A DNA stretch of 64,000 bases. It comes from an uncultured Bacteroidales bacterium. GTDB lineage: Bacteria > Bacteroidota > Bacteroidia > Bacteroidales > WCHB1-69. Positions 8,194 through 15,257 of this stretch are shown here, piece by piece. Position numbers and translations under genes: made by a program. Below the pieces are notes generated by a model. It saw only the letters and a list, made by a program, of their open reading frames with translations, was not told the origin of the DNA and ran no database searches. The stretch covers positions 1-64,000 of the forward strand of contig ONAB01000009.1 in the NCBI GenBank assembly GCA_900315705.1, in the 5' to 3' direction. The stretch's first letter is position 1. Every line of letters starts with the position of its first letter.

Positions 8194-8544
8194 ATGATGA
8201 ATATTGAAGAATTCCGGGAGTTTTGTCTCTCGTTAGGCGAGGTGGAGGAGAAGCTGCCCTTCGCGAAGATGCCCGGCGGCGACACCTTGTTGGTGTTTTA
8301 CGTCTGCGGCCACACTTTCTGCTACTGCGACCTCCACGAGTTCACCGTGGTGGTGAAGTGCCAGACAGAACGCATCACAGAACTGCTCAGCTCCGCCGAT
8401 GGTGTGGAGCCCCCCGACAACCACTTCAACCCCAAATACTGGATCGGAATCAACCTGCAAACCATTGACACAGAGCTGCTCAAAGAACTGACGCGGAACT
8501 CGTATGAGATTGTAAAGGGGAAGTATTCCAAGAAGAGAAAATAG
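8194..8544 (+). CDS. MmcQ/YjbR family protein, copy 2
   Basis: A 116-residue YjbR-type protein differing from the copy at 5043-5393 at about 19 positions. Most differences fall in the middle (residues 48-90), for example HEFTVVVK against NDLRVVVK, while both ends are almost unchanged. DNA identity begins at the ATGATG start and continues through the stop into about 10 bp of 3' flank (AATAGTCTTCG against AATAATCTTCG), so the duplicated unit is little more than the gene. PFAKMPGG, VVVKCQTER and YWIGI are present. Function is as uncertain as for copy 1. Confidence 0.87.
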   Translation: MMNIEEFREFCLSLGEVEEKLPFAKMPGGDTLLVFYVCGHTFCYCDLHEFTVVVKCQTERITELLSSADGVEPPDNHFNPKYWIGINLQTIDTELLKELTRNSYEIVKGKYSKKRK

Positions 8545-8759
8545 TCTTCGACTTTTCGATTTGAAACACGCTTCTAAAACATAATGCCCCAAAAATACAG
8601 CAAAGAGAATAGGATATCACAAAATGTGACGACCTATGGAATTATGTCAATACGCTTTATGGAGCCCTTGTTAATTGCCGATTGAGAAAAATTTCACATA
8701 TATGTTAAACGTCTCAATAAAAAGATTATCTTTGCCACGTTTTCAAAAAAGACTAAAAG
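8545..8759 (+). promoter_or_regulatory. Intergenic region with promoter for the toxin-antitoxin-like pair
   Basis: A 215-bp AT-rich gap. A TATCTTTG -7 box at 8727-8734 lies 26 bp before the start at 8760; I see no good -33 element. A 34-codon open frame at 8584-8688 has no recognisable product and is probably chance or a gene relic. No terminator hairpin is visible after the YjbR stop. Confidence 0.5.
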
Positions 8760-9239
8760 ATGAAAAGAGTAACTCTCAAGACACTGGAACAAACAGACAA
8801 CGTCAGCCTATACTCTATCTGCTTTGATGGCAATGCCATTAGCGAATATGAGGCTTTTGTGGAGAAGTTCAAAAACGATGCCACTCTTAATAATGATTAC
8901 AAAAAAATCATATTAGCATTAGAAAAAATCGTTGCGGTTGGAGCGTTCGAACGCTTTTTCCGTCCAGAAGGCAAAATGAGCGACAGAGTGACGGCTCTAT
9001 CTATCGATTCTCGTAAACTAAGATTATATTGTCTTCGTATATCCGACCAAATTCTTATAGTTGGCAACGGAGGAATAAAAAGCACTCGCACTTACGAGGA
9101 AAGCACTGAATTAAGCGGTTATGTGATGGATTTGCAAGAATTCGACAAATTACTTGCTGAAGCACAGAAGGATGGCACCATAACTATCGAAAAAAATGTA
9201 ATTACAGGTATTGAAGGAAAAGTATTTCAGTTATCATAA
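8760..9239 (+). CDS. Putative toxin of a RelE/HigB-like toxin-antitoxin pair
   Basis: A 159-residue soluble protein with no signal peptide. The centre (about residues 78-112) has the strand-turn pattern of RelE/HigB-type mRNA interferases: basic residues in RVTALSIDSRKLRLYCLR, then SDQILIVGNGGIKSTRTYEE. In those toxins the equivalent strands read 'lRlyC.r..d.i.il..g.kKt'. The N-terminal 75 residues and the C-terminal 35 are extra relative to classical RelE. The gene is followed 8 bp later by a small XRE regulator, the toxin-first order typical of higBA. The pairing is stronger evidence than the sequence itself; it could also be an uncharacterised family of non-toxic partner proteins. Confidence 0.55.
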   Translation: MKRVTLKTLEQTDNVSLYSICFDGNAISEYEAFVEKFKNDATLNNDYKKIILALEKIVAVGAFERFFRPEGKMSDRVTALSIDSRKLRLYCLRISDQILIVGNGGIKSTRTYEESTELSGYVMDLQEFDKLLAEAQKDGTITIEKNVITGIEGKVFQLS

Positions 9240-9247
9240 CAATTGAT

Positions 9248-9523
9248 ATGAACACAAGGATATTTTCACCCATTCTACAAGAAGCACACGACTCTATAAC
9301 GCCACAAGAGCGCGCCGCTTTTGACTTGAATTTCAGCATTTCTGAGAAGATATATCAAATTCTGCAAGCAAAAGGCATGACCAAACGTGATTTAGCAAAA
9401 CTGACCGGCAAAAAAGAATCTGAGGTATCAAGATGGTTCTCTTTTGGTCACAATTTCACTTGCAAGACAGTCGCTTTGATTCAACAAGCACTTGGTGTAC
9501 CTATTATTGAGATTGCCAAGTGA
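9248..9523 (+). CDS. XRE-family antitoxin-like regulator
   Basis: A 91-residue protein with a helix-turn-helix in its second half: SISEKIYQILQAKGMTKRDL, then AKLTGKKESEVSRWFSFGHN with FTCKTVALIQQALGVPIIEI after it. The first 30 residues carry a PQERAAFDLNFSIS segment like those that contact toxins in other HigA proteins. It starts 8 bp after the upstream gene, so the two are translated together. Expected to neutralise the upstream product and repress the shared promoter at 8727. Confidence 0.75.
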   Translation: MNTRIFSPILQEAHDSITPQERAAFDLNFSISEKIYQILQAKGMTKRDLAKLTGKKESEVSRWFSFGHNFTCKTVALIQQALGVPIIEIAK

Positions 9524-9546
9524 CGAATATTTCAATACATTTGTAA

Positions 9547-9762
9547 ATGAAACGGCGCAAAATCATTATTATTTCTTTATTCTTAGTTTTGCTCTTAGCG
9601 GTATTAGCAGAACTTATGATTTATTTATCGGCTATGCTTGATGGTAAATACGCTTTAACTGAAGCAACTTACTATGCACACCTTAACAGAATGGCCGTTG
9701 CACTCGTCATAAGCAATCTTGCCATTTTAGGTCTTTTGATATGGGTTGTCAATAAAAAGTAA
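9547..9762 (+). CDS. Small two-helix membrane protein
   Basis: 71 residues: a basic start (MKRRK), a first hydrophobic helix (about 6-28, IIIISLFLVLLLAVLAELMI), a short loop with charged residues, a second helix (about 48-68, AVALVISNLAILGLLIWVV) and the end NKK. It is probably an inner-membrane protein with both ends in the cytoplasm. I recognise no family. It lies 23 bp after the XRE gene and 9 bp before the S41 peptidase gene, so it could belong to either unit. Confidence 0.65.
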   Translation: MKRRKIIIISLFLVLLLAVLAELMIYLSAMLDGKYALTEATYYAHLNRMAVALVISNLAILGLLIWVVNKK

Positions 9763-9771
9763 TTTCCTTAT

Positions 9772-11487
9772 ATGAAAAAACACATCTTCTTCACCATCTT
9801 CCTCCTGTTCTGTGCAGCCCTCTCTTTTGCACAAACGCCATCCAACAAGTCTGGTGCGGTTCAAGACACGGCGTATGACCACGGTTCCAACATAGTTTTT
9901 CCCGAGATGACGCCGCAACTGGTGGACAACCTTGACCTTTTGGGGCGCGTTTGGGCATTCCTGAAGTATCACCACCCAACTATTTCCAGAGGTGCGTACA
10001 ACTGGGATTACGAGCTTTTCCGGATGCTGCCCGGTTATCTGCAGGTGTCCGACAACAAGCAGCGTGACGCCTATTTGGCCAAATGGATTCTTCATTATGG
10101 TAAAATTCCCGTCAATAAAGATGTCAAACCTGTTGACACCAATGCCTTCTTAAAACCGGATTTGGCGTGGATCAATCCGGTCAAACTGTCCCCAAAGCTC
10201 TACAAAACACTGATGGATGTCTATCAGAACCGCAATAACGGCTACTACTACGTGACCTATTCATCCCTCTGGGTGAAGAATGCGCAGTTCAACAATGAGA
10301 ATCCTTATGCAGAGATGGAGTGCCCCGATGCCGGGTTCAGGTTGCTGGCCCTGTATCGTTACTGGAATATGGTGAATTATTTCTTCCCGTGTCGGTATTT
10401 GATGGACACAGACTGGAACACGGCGCTGAAGAATCATATTCCTTCTTTCATTCTGGCAGAAGACAAAAAAAGCTATTGGAGCACTGTCAGGCATCTGATT
10501 GCCCGGATAGACGACACACACGGGGCGGTTTGGTCTTCAAAACCGTCAAAATCGTCGGACGTGTATTATCCTCCGTTCAGGGTGGAATTCTTGCAAAATG
10601 ACACAATGGTGGTCACCTCCTATTGGAACCCGGACAGGATCGACAGTGCCGGGCCGCATATTGGGGATGTCATCACGCATCTTGACGGGAAACCTGTCTC
10701 CTGGTGGGTTGACAGCTTGTCGCCCTATTATGCTGCATCCAACCACCGTGCCAAGCTCCGTCAACTGACTTGGCATATTTGTAACGGTCCTGAACCGACG
10801 GTCAACATCACCTTCGTATCGGATGGCATTCAGAAAAACACTACTGTTCCGCGATATGACTATGAAGAATTCGGTTTCGAATTCAAGACGGATAGTATTT
10901 GCTATAAAGATTTGGGCGACAGCATTGGATATGTTTCTATGGATGACATCTCCGGAGAATGGGTGGGACGCATAGCGGACACCCTGCACACCACAAAGGG
11001 GCTGATTCTGGATTTAAGGGAGTATCCGAACGAGACCGTCAACTACAGATTATACAGTGTCTTGTCCGACAAATCGAGACCCTTTTTCAAGGCTACCTAT
11101 CCAGATTTAAACAATCCTGGTGCTTTTAACTGGTTAAAACCCAGTTACACTGGAAAAGGGAAGCACGCCTATACAGGCAAAATTGTCATTCTCATCAGTG
11201 AGCGGTCGCAAAGCCACGCGGAGTTTTGCACGATGATGTACCGCACGCTCCCGAACAGCATCGTTATCGGCAACACCACATCGGGCGCGGATGGCGATGT
11301 GGTGGGAATCCGGCTTCCGGGCAGGGTGTGTTCCTACTTCTCCGGAATCGGCATCTATTATCCTGACGGCACGGAGACACAGCGTGTGGGCATCATCCCC
11401 GACATCTACGTCTGGCCCACCGTCCAGGGCATCCGTGAGGGACGCGACGAGTTGCTGGAGAAGGCGTTGGAATGGCTGAAGCAATAG
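9772..11487 (+). CDS. S41-family (tail-specific/C-terminal processing) peptidase-like protein, secreted
   Basis: 571 residues with a signal peptide (MKKHIFFTIFLLFCAALSFA). After an alpha-helical N-terminal region comes a PDZ-like segment (about 265-345, including IGDVITHLDGKPVSWWVDSL) and then the S41 catalytic fold: GYVSMDDISGEWVGRI, TTKGLILDLREYPN, GKIVILISERSQSHAEF and a final GIIPDIYVWPT. The serine-bearing turn, normally 'tASAsE', reads SQSHAEF here, with Ser481 as the likely nucleophile and Glu484 following. A general-base lysine is not obvious, so activity may be altered. It is likely periplasmic or surface-exposed. Distinct in sequence from the classic Prc/CtpA proteins. Confidence 0.8.
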   Translation: MKKHIFFTIFLLFCAALSFAQTPSNKSGAVQDTAYDHGSNIVFPEMTPQLVDNLDLLGRVWAFLKYHHPTISRGAYNWDYELFRMLPGYLQVSDNKQRDAYLAKWILHYGKIPVNKDVKPVDTNAFLKPDLAWINPVKLSPKLYKTLMDVYQNRNNGYYYVTYSSLWVKNAQFNNENPYAEMECPDAGFRLLALYRYWNMVNYFFPCRYLMDTDWNTALKNHIPSFILAEDKKSYWSTVRHLIARIDDTHGAVWSSKPSKSSDVYYPPFRVEFLQNDTMVVTSYWNPDRIDSAGPHIGDVITHLDGKPVSWWVDSLSPYYAASNHRAKLRQLTWHICNGPEPTVNITFVSDGIQKNTTVPRYDYEEFGFEFKTDSICYKDLGDSIGYVSMDDISGEWVGRIADTLHTTKGLILDLREYPNETVNYRLYSVLSDKSRPFFKATYPDLNNPGAFNWLKPSYTGKGKHAYTGKIVILISERSQSHAEFCTMMYRTLPNSIVIGNTTSGADGDVVGIRLPGRVCSYFSGIGIYYPDGTETQRVGIIPDIYVWPTVQGIREGRDELLEKALEWLKQ

Positions 11488-11526
11488 GGGAGAAGCCTGT
11501 TTGTTGGAATAGTTTTCTTATAATTC

Positions 11527-11555
11527 TTGAAATCTGTGGAAAAAAGTTATCTTTG
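11527..11555 (+). promoter_or_regulatory. Promoter of the esterase gene
   Basis: TTG (11527-11529), 18 bp, TATCTTTG (11548-11555). It decides the start of the next gene: the frame is open upstream, but transcription begins about here, so ATG at 11571 or 11574 is used. Confidence 0.7.
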
Positions 11556-11570
11556 TCGCCAAAATCCTTA

Positions 11571-12689
11571 ATGATGAAAAAGATTCTCACCTTCACTATC
11601 TTAATGACGATTGTCCTGTTCGGGAACCTCTCCGCCCAAGTCCAGCACTTCACCTGGCAGGGTACGGAGCGCGAATACCTCGTGCGCACCCCGGCCAACC
11701 ATAACGGTACACTTCCTGTGCTGTTTTTCCTGCACGGTCTGGGTGGCAACGTCTCCAATTACGACCAAGAATTCAATTTTGCCCAGATTGCCGAGGAGTA
11801 TGACTGGATGATTGTGTTGCCGCAGGCCCTTGACCAAGGCATAGGCCCTATGTGGAACGCCGGTCTGGCCCCCAGCAGCATTGATGACTCCGGTTTCCTG
11901 ATGGCCCTCCTCGACTCGCTGACGGTGCAGTATCAGCTCGACACCGACAGCGTTTTCTTTTCGGGCATATCTATGGGCGGCTTTATGACGCATCGTATGG
12001 CCATCGAGCATGGTGACCGAATCGACGCGTGCGTGGCGGTCAGCGGACTGATAACCAGCGCGGATGCCGCCCAGACGCCCGTCGCGCCAGTCCGTATGCT
12101 CCACATCCACGGCACCAACGACAACGTGGTGGGTTACAACGGTTACTCCACTGCGTTCAGTATGAACCTCGGCCTCGGGGTGGATGCTATAATGGACTAT
12201 TGGCAGAATGCCAACGGTTGCACGGGCGAACCTGCTATAGACACGCTTCCCGACCTCAAGGACGACGGACTGCGTTTCATCCGTTATACCTACAACTGCG
12301 GCACGGACCTGCAACTGCTTAAGGTGGTGAACGGCGTGCACGACTGGTATCATAGTTCCGCCCAATATGATGTTGGCTACAAGGAGGCTCTCTACGAGTT
12401 CTGCTCGGGACGCAGCCTTCCGTCAAGTGTTGCCGTCCGCGAGATGGAGCAATTACGGGTGTGGCCGAACCCCACGAACGGCGTCCTCAACATACAATTT
12501 ACCCATCAAAATTCATCCGTCCCCGAAATTAAGGTTTACGATGTGTATGGGAAAGTGGTGGATGTGGTAGAGACGCAGCGCGCCGCGTCTCTGCAGACCG
12601 TGCAGATCAATTTGTCCCGTTACCCAGACGGTGTCTATTTTGTGCAAGCGGGCAACAGCGCAGTAACGAAGGTTGTGGTGGCGCGTTAA
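11571..12689 (+). CDS. Secreted esterase (PHB depolymerase/LpqC-like) with T9SS sorting domain
   Basis: 372 residues: signal peptide (MMKKILTFTILMTIVLFGNL...), an alpha/beta-hydrolase domain and a T9SS C-terminal sorting domain (from about 285, VWPNPTNGVLNIQFT, with VYDVYGKVV and YPDGVYFVQAG). Catalytic triad candidates are Ser134 in GISMGG, Asp184 in HGTNDNVV and His257 in NGVHDW; the oxyanion loop is FFLHGLGGN. The fold and motifs match feruloyl-esterase/polyhydroxybutyrate-depolymerase relatives; the actual ester is unknown. The sorting domain has an in-frame insertion, residues 333-342 (VETQRAASLQ), encoded exactly by a GTAGAGACG palindrome (12567-12596). The insert falls between two strands, so export may survive. 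Confidence 0.87.
   Translation: MMKKILTFTILMTIVLFGNLSAQVQHFTWQGTEREYLVRTPANHNGTLPVLFFLHGLGGNVSNYDQEFNFAQIAEEYDWMIVLPQALDQGIGPMWNAGLAPSSIDDSGFLMALLDSLTVQYQLDTDSVFFSGISMGGFMTHRMAIEHGDRIDACVAVSGLITSADAAQTPVAPVRMLHIHGTNDNVVGYNGYSTAFSMNLGLGVDAIMDYWQNANGCTGEPAIDTLPDLKDDGLRFIRYTYNCGTDLQLLKVVNGVHDWYHSSAQYDVGYKEALYEFCSGRSLPSSVAVREMEQLRVWPNPTNGVLNIQFTHQNSSVPEIKVYDVYGKVVDVVETQRAASLQTVQINLSRYPDGVYFVQAGNSAVTKVVVAR
12567..12596 (+). repeat. GTAGAGACG palindromic element, copy A (inside the esterase gene)
   Basis: GTAGAGACGC pairs with GCGTCTCTGC across a short GC-rich centre (10 bp with one G-T wobble). It is read in frame as VETQRAASLQ. Confidence 0.75.
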
Positions 12690-12694
12690 TATTT

Positions 12695-12756
12695 TCCCGC
12701 AGATTTCGCAGATTAGCGCAGAAAAAAATCTGCGTCAGTCTGCGAGTTCTGCGGGA
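12695..12756. repeat. CGCAGATT long inverted repeat between convergent genes
   Basis: A near-perfect hairpin of about 28-bp arms starts TCCCGCAGATTTCGCAGATT on the left and ends TCTGCGAGTTCTGCGGGA on the right, with an A-rich loop. Each arm holds three degenerate CGCAGA units. It sits between the convergent esterase gene and the gene at 12773 and may act as a two-way transcription block as well as being a dispersed repeat. Confidence 0.75.
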
Positions 12757-12772
12757 GATATCCAATAGACTT

Positions 12773-13516
12773 TTATATCATCATCTTTTCCAATCTTGTC
12801 CAGTCGATTTTCGGATGAGGTTTGAAGAAACGGTCGTGCCTTTCGGAACGATACAACATGGCATCTTCGGGGTTGATGTTCCATTGCGTCTCGTCTTCGG
12901 TGATGGCGACCAGCAGATCCTCCGCCCCGTAACAGAGATACAGCCATTCTCCGATGTGCTTTTTGAACAGCTCCGGCTTGCACCAGACCTGCACCGTACA
13001 GGAGCAAAAGCATCCGATATCGTCCACCAGGTCGCAAAGTACCTGGCGTGATACGCCGCACGGGAAGGTGATGGCATAACTGCCTTCGCCGCGTTTCCAG
13101 AGCAGCGGCAGATTTTCAAGTGTACCCTCGTCCTCCGCCATATTGTCCAGAATCAGTGTCTCCAGATGCTCGTAGTCGGTCACGTTGTCCAGCAGGATGA
13201 GGGTGGTGGTGTCTATGGGATTGCGAAAACGTTCCTCTTGAATGGCGGCAAGTTGTCTGAGCTGTTCTTTTTTGAGCATTTCATCTTCCAATGCCCTCTT
13301 GCGCATAATTCGATTATAAAACAAAGCGGCATAGAGGAAATACAGGGAGCCTCCGACCATCATCAGTATGGCCAGATAGGCAAAGAAACCGGGCGACCAG
13401 GAGGGGGCAGACAGGAGCTCCTTTATGAAGAGAAACGGCACCAAAGCGAAAATCAATGCTGTAAGGAAGCATGTCAGTCTGCCTATTATATTTCCAATTT
13501 TATCCAGAAACTGCAT
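12773..13516 (-). CDS. Membrane-anchored protein of unknown function (247 aa)
   Basis: Two N-terminal hydrophobic helices (LTCFLTALIFALVPFLFIKE near residues 14-33 and FFAYLAILMMVGGSLYFLYA near 42-65) are followed by a charged coiled segment (MRKRALEDEMLKKEQLRQLA) and a soluble domain of about 150 residues with several cysteines (CGVSRQVLCDLVDDIGCFCSC). I do not recognise the domain. An in-frame ATG lies upstream at 13537, but the -7 box of this gene overlaps it (13535-13542), so MQFLDKIG at 13516 is the better start. It is divergent from the TonB_C/OmpA-like gene. Confidence 0.7.
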   Translation of the reverse strand: MQFLDKIGNIIGRLTCFLTALIFALVPFLFIKELLSAPSWSPGFFAYLAILMMVGGSLYFLYAALFYNRIMRKRALEDEMLKKEQLRQLAAIQEERFRNPIDTTTLILLDNVTDYEHLETLILDNMAEDEGTLENLPLLWKRGEGSYAITFPCGVSRQVLCDLVDDIGCFCSCTVQVWCKPELFKKHIGEWLYLCYGAEDLLVAITEDETQWNINPEDAMLYRSERHDRFFKPHPKIDWTRLEKMMI

Positions 13517-13534
13517 TTCAATATTATTTCGATG

Positions 13535-13542
13535 CAAAAATA
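13535..13542 (-). promoter_or_regulatory. -7 box for the membrane-protein gene
   Basis: TATTTTTG on the minus strand, 18 bp before the ATG at 13516. It overlaps the longer candidate start and so rules it out. Confidence 0.6.
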
Positions 13543-13577
13543 TTCTTTTTTTCTTTTTGTAACTTTTTTTATTTTCA

Positions 13578-13606
13578 TTTGTAGAAACAAAAAAATTGTA
13601 TATTTG
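13578..13606 (+). promoter_or_regulatory. Promoter of the TonB_C/OmpA-like gene
   Basis: TTTG (13578-13581), 17 bp, TATATTTG (13599-13606), 31 bp before the start codon. One of the best consensus promoters in the window. Confidence 0.75.
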
Positions 13607-13637
13607 CAGCCTCGAAAAAAATTAAAATTATTAATAT

Positions 13638-14720
13638 ATGAAAAGAGTGTACAATTTTATCGTCTTAGTCTTGGTGCTTGCCTTATCTGGTGCAGTATCA
13701 ACGACTTATGCACAGTGTAACAACGATGTGATGCTCTATGGCGGCAAGGCTTCCGGATCTTGCAAGAAGGGCATTGCCGTGGCATATGGCCAGCACGAAA
13801 CGCCGACAGCCGCTCTTAGCCTGCCTCATTTCAAGGGTGGCAACAGAGCAATGTGCCGTTACATCAACAAAACGAAAGTCTATCCGATCAACCTGAAGAG
13901 CCAGCGCGCCGAGGGTACCGCCGTGGTCCAAGCCAAGGTTTTGGCCGACAGCACCATCACGGATGTCGAGCTGGTTACCAGCTCCGGTTACAAGGAGATG
14001 GATGACGAAGCCATCCGCGTGGTCAAGTCCTTCCCGAAGATGTGTCCGGCTACCCAAAGCTGCACCGCTCAGGATATGATTATCCAAATCCCCATCAAGT
14101 TCTCTATGGAAGAGGAAGAGGCCAAGGAGAAACTGGCAGAGCAGAAGAAACTCGTCAGAAACATTGGACCTATCACCCTCTATTTCGAGAACGACCGTCC
14201 GGATCCCAGAACCAAGAACGACTACACCAGCACGGAGTACAAGGGCCTGTATGATGCCTATATGGATAAGCAGAACACCTATGTTACCGAGGCAGGTAAA
14301 GGTCTTGCTGGCAACGCTAAGTCCCAGGCCGAGAATGAGGTCAGAACCTTCTTCAACGACTCCATCGCCACGGGTTACGACCGCCTCCAGAAGCTGACCA
14401 ACACGATTGTTGACCTGCTCGAAAGCGGCAGCGACGTCTCCTTCACCATCAGCGGTTTCGCCAGCCCGCTCAGCAACAATGACTACAATATGCACCTCTC
14501 CTCCCGTCGTATCGAAAGCGTGCTCAACTATATGAAGCAAGCCAATGGCGGCAAACTTGCCCCGTACATCACCGGTGAGAAGTCCGGTCTTACGATCACC
14601 AAGAACCCCAACGGTGAGGTTAAACGTACTGAATCCTCCCAGGCACAACGCGTTACCGTTTATGGTCTCGACGCCGCCAAGGACAGAAGAATCGTCATCC
14701 ACGACCTTATCGTTTACTAA
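13638..14720 (+). CDS. Envelope protein combining a TonB C-terminal-like and an OmpA-like domain
   Basis: 360 residues. A signal peptide (cleaved after about AQ at residue 26) leads to a TonB_C-type domain (about 70-158: PINLKSQRAEGTAVVQAKVL, DVELVTSSGYKEMDDEAIRV, FPKMCPA, IPIKF). A coiled link with EEEEAKEKLAEQKK follows, then an OmpA-like peptidoglycan-binding region (TLYFENDRPDP near 176; FTISGFASPLSNNDYNMHLS then SSRRIESVLNYMK at about 270-305). TonB_C domains normally contact outer-membrane receptors and OmpA domains bind the cell wall, so the protein may bridge the two. There is no N-terminal TonB membrane anchor. It has its own promoter and terminator, so it is monocistronic. Confidence 0.78.
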   Translation: MKRVYNFIVLVLVLALSGAVSTTYAQCNNDVMLYGGKASGSCKKGIAVAYGQHETPTAALSLPHFKGGNRAMCRYINKTKVYPINLKSQRAEGTAVVQAKVLADSTITDVELVTSSGYKEMDDEAIRVVKSFPKMCPATQSCTAQDMIIQIPIKFSMEEEEAKEKLAEQKKLVRNIGPITLYFENDRPDPRTKNDYTSTEYKGLYDAYMDKQNTYVTEAGKGLAGNAKSQAENEVRTFFNDSIATGYDRLQKLTNTIVDLLESGSDVSFTISGFASPLSNNDYNMHLSSRRIESVLNYMKQANGGKLAPYITGEKSGLTITKNPNGEVKRTESSQAQRVTVYGLDAAKDRRIVIHDLIVY

Positions 14721-14744
14721 AGAGTTGCATTTTGAGATATACCG

Positions 14745-14777
14745 AAAGGGACCTTCGTCAGAAGGTTCCTTTTTTTT
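14745..14777 (+). terminator. Rho-independent terminator
   Basis: AAAGGGACCTTC, loop GTCA, GAAGGTTCCTTT and a T-run, 25 bp after the preceding stop. Confidence 0.85.
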
Positions 14778-14830
14778 GCTGTCTGGAAAAAGCAAAGCGC
14801 GTGTGTCTCGGGGTTTTGATGTGGGATTTT

Positions 14831-15074
14831 AGACTTAAGACTTAAGACTTTCCTTGAGCAGTCCCGAAGGGACAAAATTCTAGTAACCCCGCACAAGCGA
14901 CGAAGGAGCGCAGTGTGGGGCGTGTCGCACAAGGCGAAGCCGCAGTGTGGGGCGTGTCGCACAAGCGACCGAAGGGAGCGCAGTGTGGGGCGTGTCGCAC
15001 AAAGCGAAGCCGCAGTCTGGGGTGTGTCGCACAAGCGGGTGCTCGGATGTGTCGCACAGGCGATAGGGGAGTGC
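14831..15074 (+). repeat. Expanded GAA-loop hairpin repeat array
   Basis: Tandem GACTTAA units (14831-14848) precede a lead-in like that at 1371 and the hairpin GTCCC-GAA-GGGAC (14861-14873). Six contiguous units then each begin GCACAAG/GCACAA and mostly end GTGTGGGGCGTGTC: 14891-14926, 14927-14958, 14959-14996, 14997-15028, 15029-15053 and 15054-15074 (lengths 36, 32, 38, 32, 25, 21). Most fold by pairing CACA with TGTG around a GC-GAA-GC core. There are no spacers between units. I see no protein-coding potential on either strand. The array lies between a terminator and the tRNA terminator. Confidence 0.8.
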
Positions 15075-15084
15075 GGCAATAGAC

Positions 15085-15116
15085 AAAAAAAACGGGGAGC
15101 AGTGCTCTCCGTTTTT
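15085..15116 (-). terminator. Terminator of tRNA-Met
   Basis: AACGGGGAGCA / loop / CTCTCCGTT with A- and T-runs on both sides. It directly follows the tRNA on the minus strand. Confidence 0.75.
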
Positions 15117-15117
15117 G

Positions 15118-15191
15118 TGGTCCCACAAGGGCTCGAACCTTGGACCCTCTGATTATGAGTCAGATGCTCTAACCAACTGAGCTATGGGACC
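15118..15191 (-). tRNA. tRNA-Met (anticodon CAT)
   Basis: A full cloverleaf on the minus strand: acceptor GGTCCCA/TGGGACC, D-arm GCTC..GAGC, anticodon stem TCTGA/TCAGA with loop CTCATAA, T-arm CAAGG-TTCGAGC-CCTTG and discriminator A. CCA is not encoded. A CAT anticodon can also belong to lysidine-modified tRNA-Ile2; the arms look like elongator tRNA-Met. A TATTTTTG box at 15221-15228 is its likely promoter. Confidence 0.9.
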
Positions 15192-15220
15192 CGTTTGCAA
15201 CGCAAACTTTTATGAGGCGG

Positions 15221-15228
15221 CAAAAATA
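15221..15228 (-). promoter_or_regulatory. -7 box for tRNA-Met
   Basis: TATTTTTG on the minus strand, about 30 bp upstream of the tRNA 5' end. Confidence 0.6.
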
Positions 15229-15257
15229 CGAAATTTTCGTTTATTTGCCCAGTGTTT

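Noticed and set aside
11472-11570. N-terminal extension of the esterase
   Set aside because: It lies upstream of the promoter at 11527-11555 and would bury the signal peptide.
14891-15074. Repeat array that could be taken for CRISPR
   Set aside because: Units are contiguous with no unique spacers, vary from 21 to 38 bp, and no cas gene is present.
14717-15128. Several minus-strand frames over the repeat array, rich in Cys, His, Thr and Pro
   Set aside because: They are the tandem repeat read in different frames; no start context, no family, and they overlap a terminator and a tRNA.
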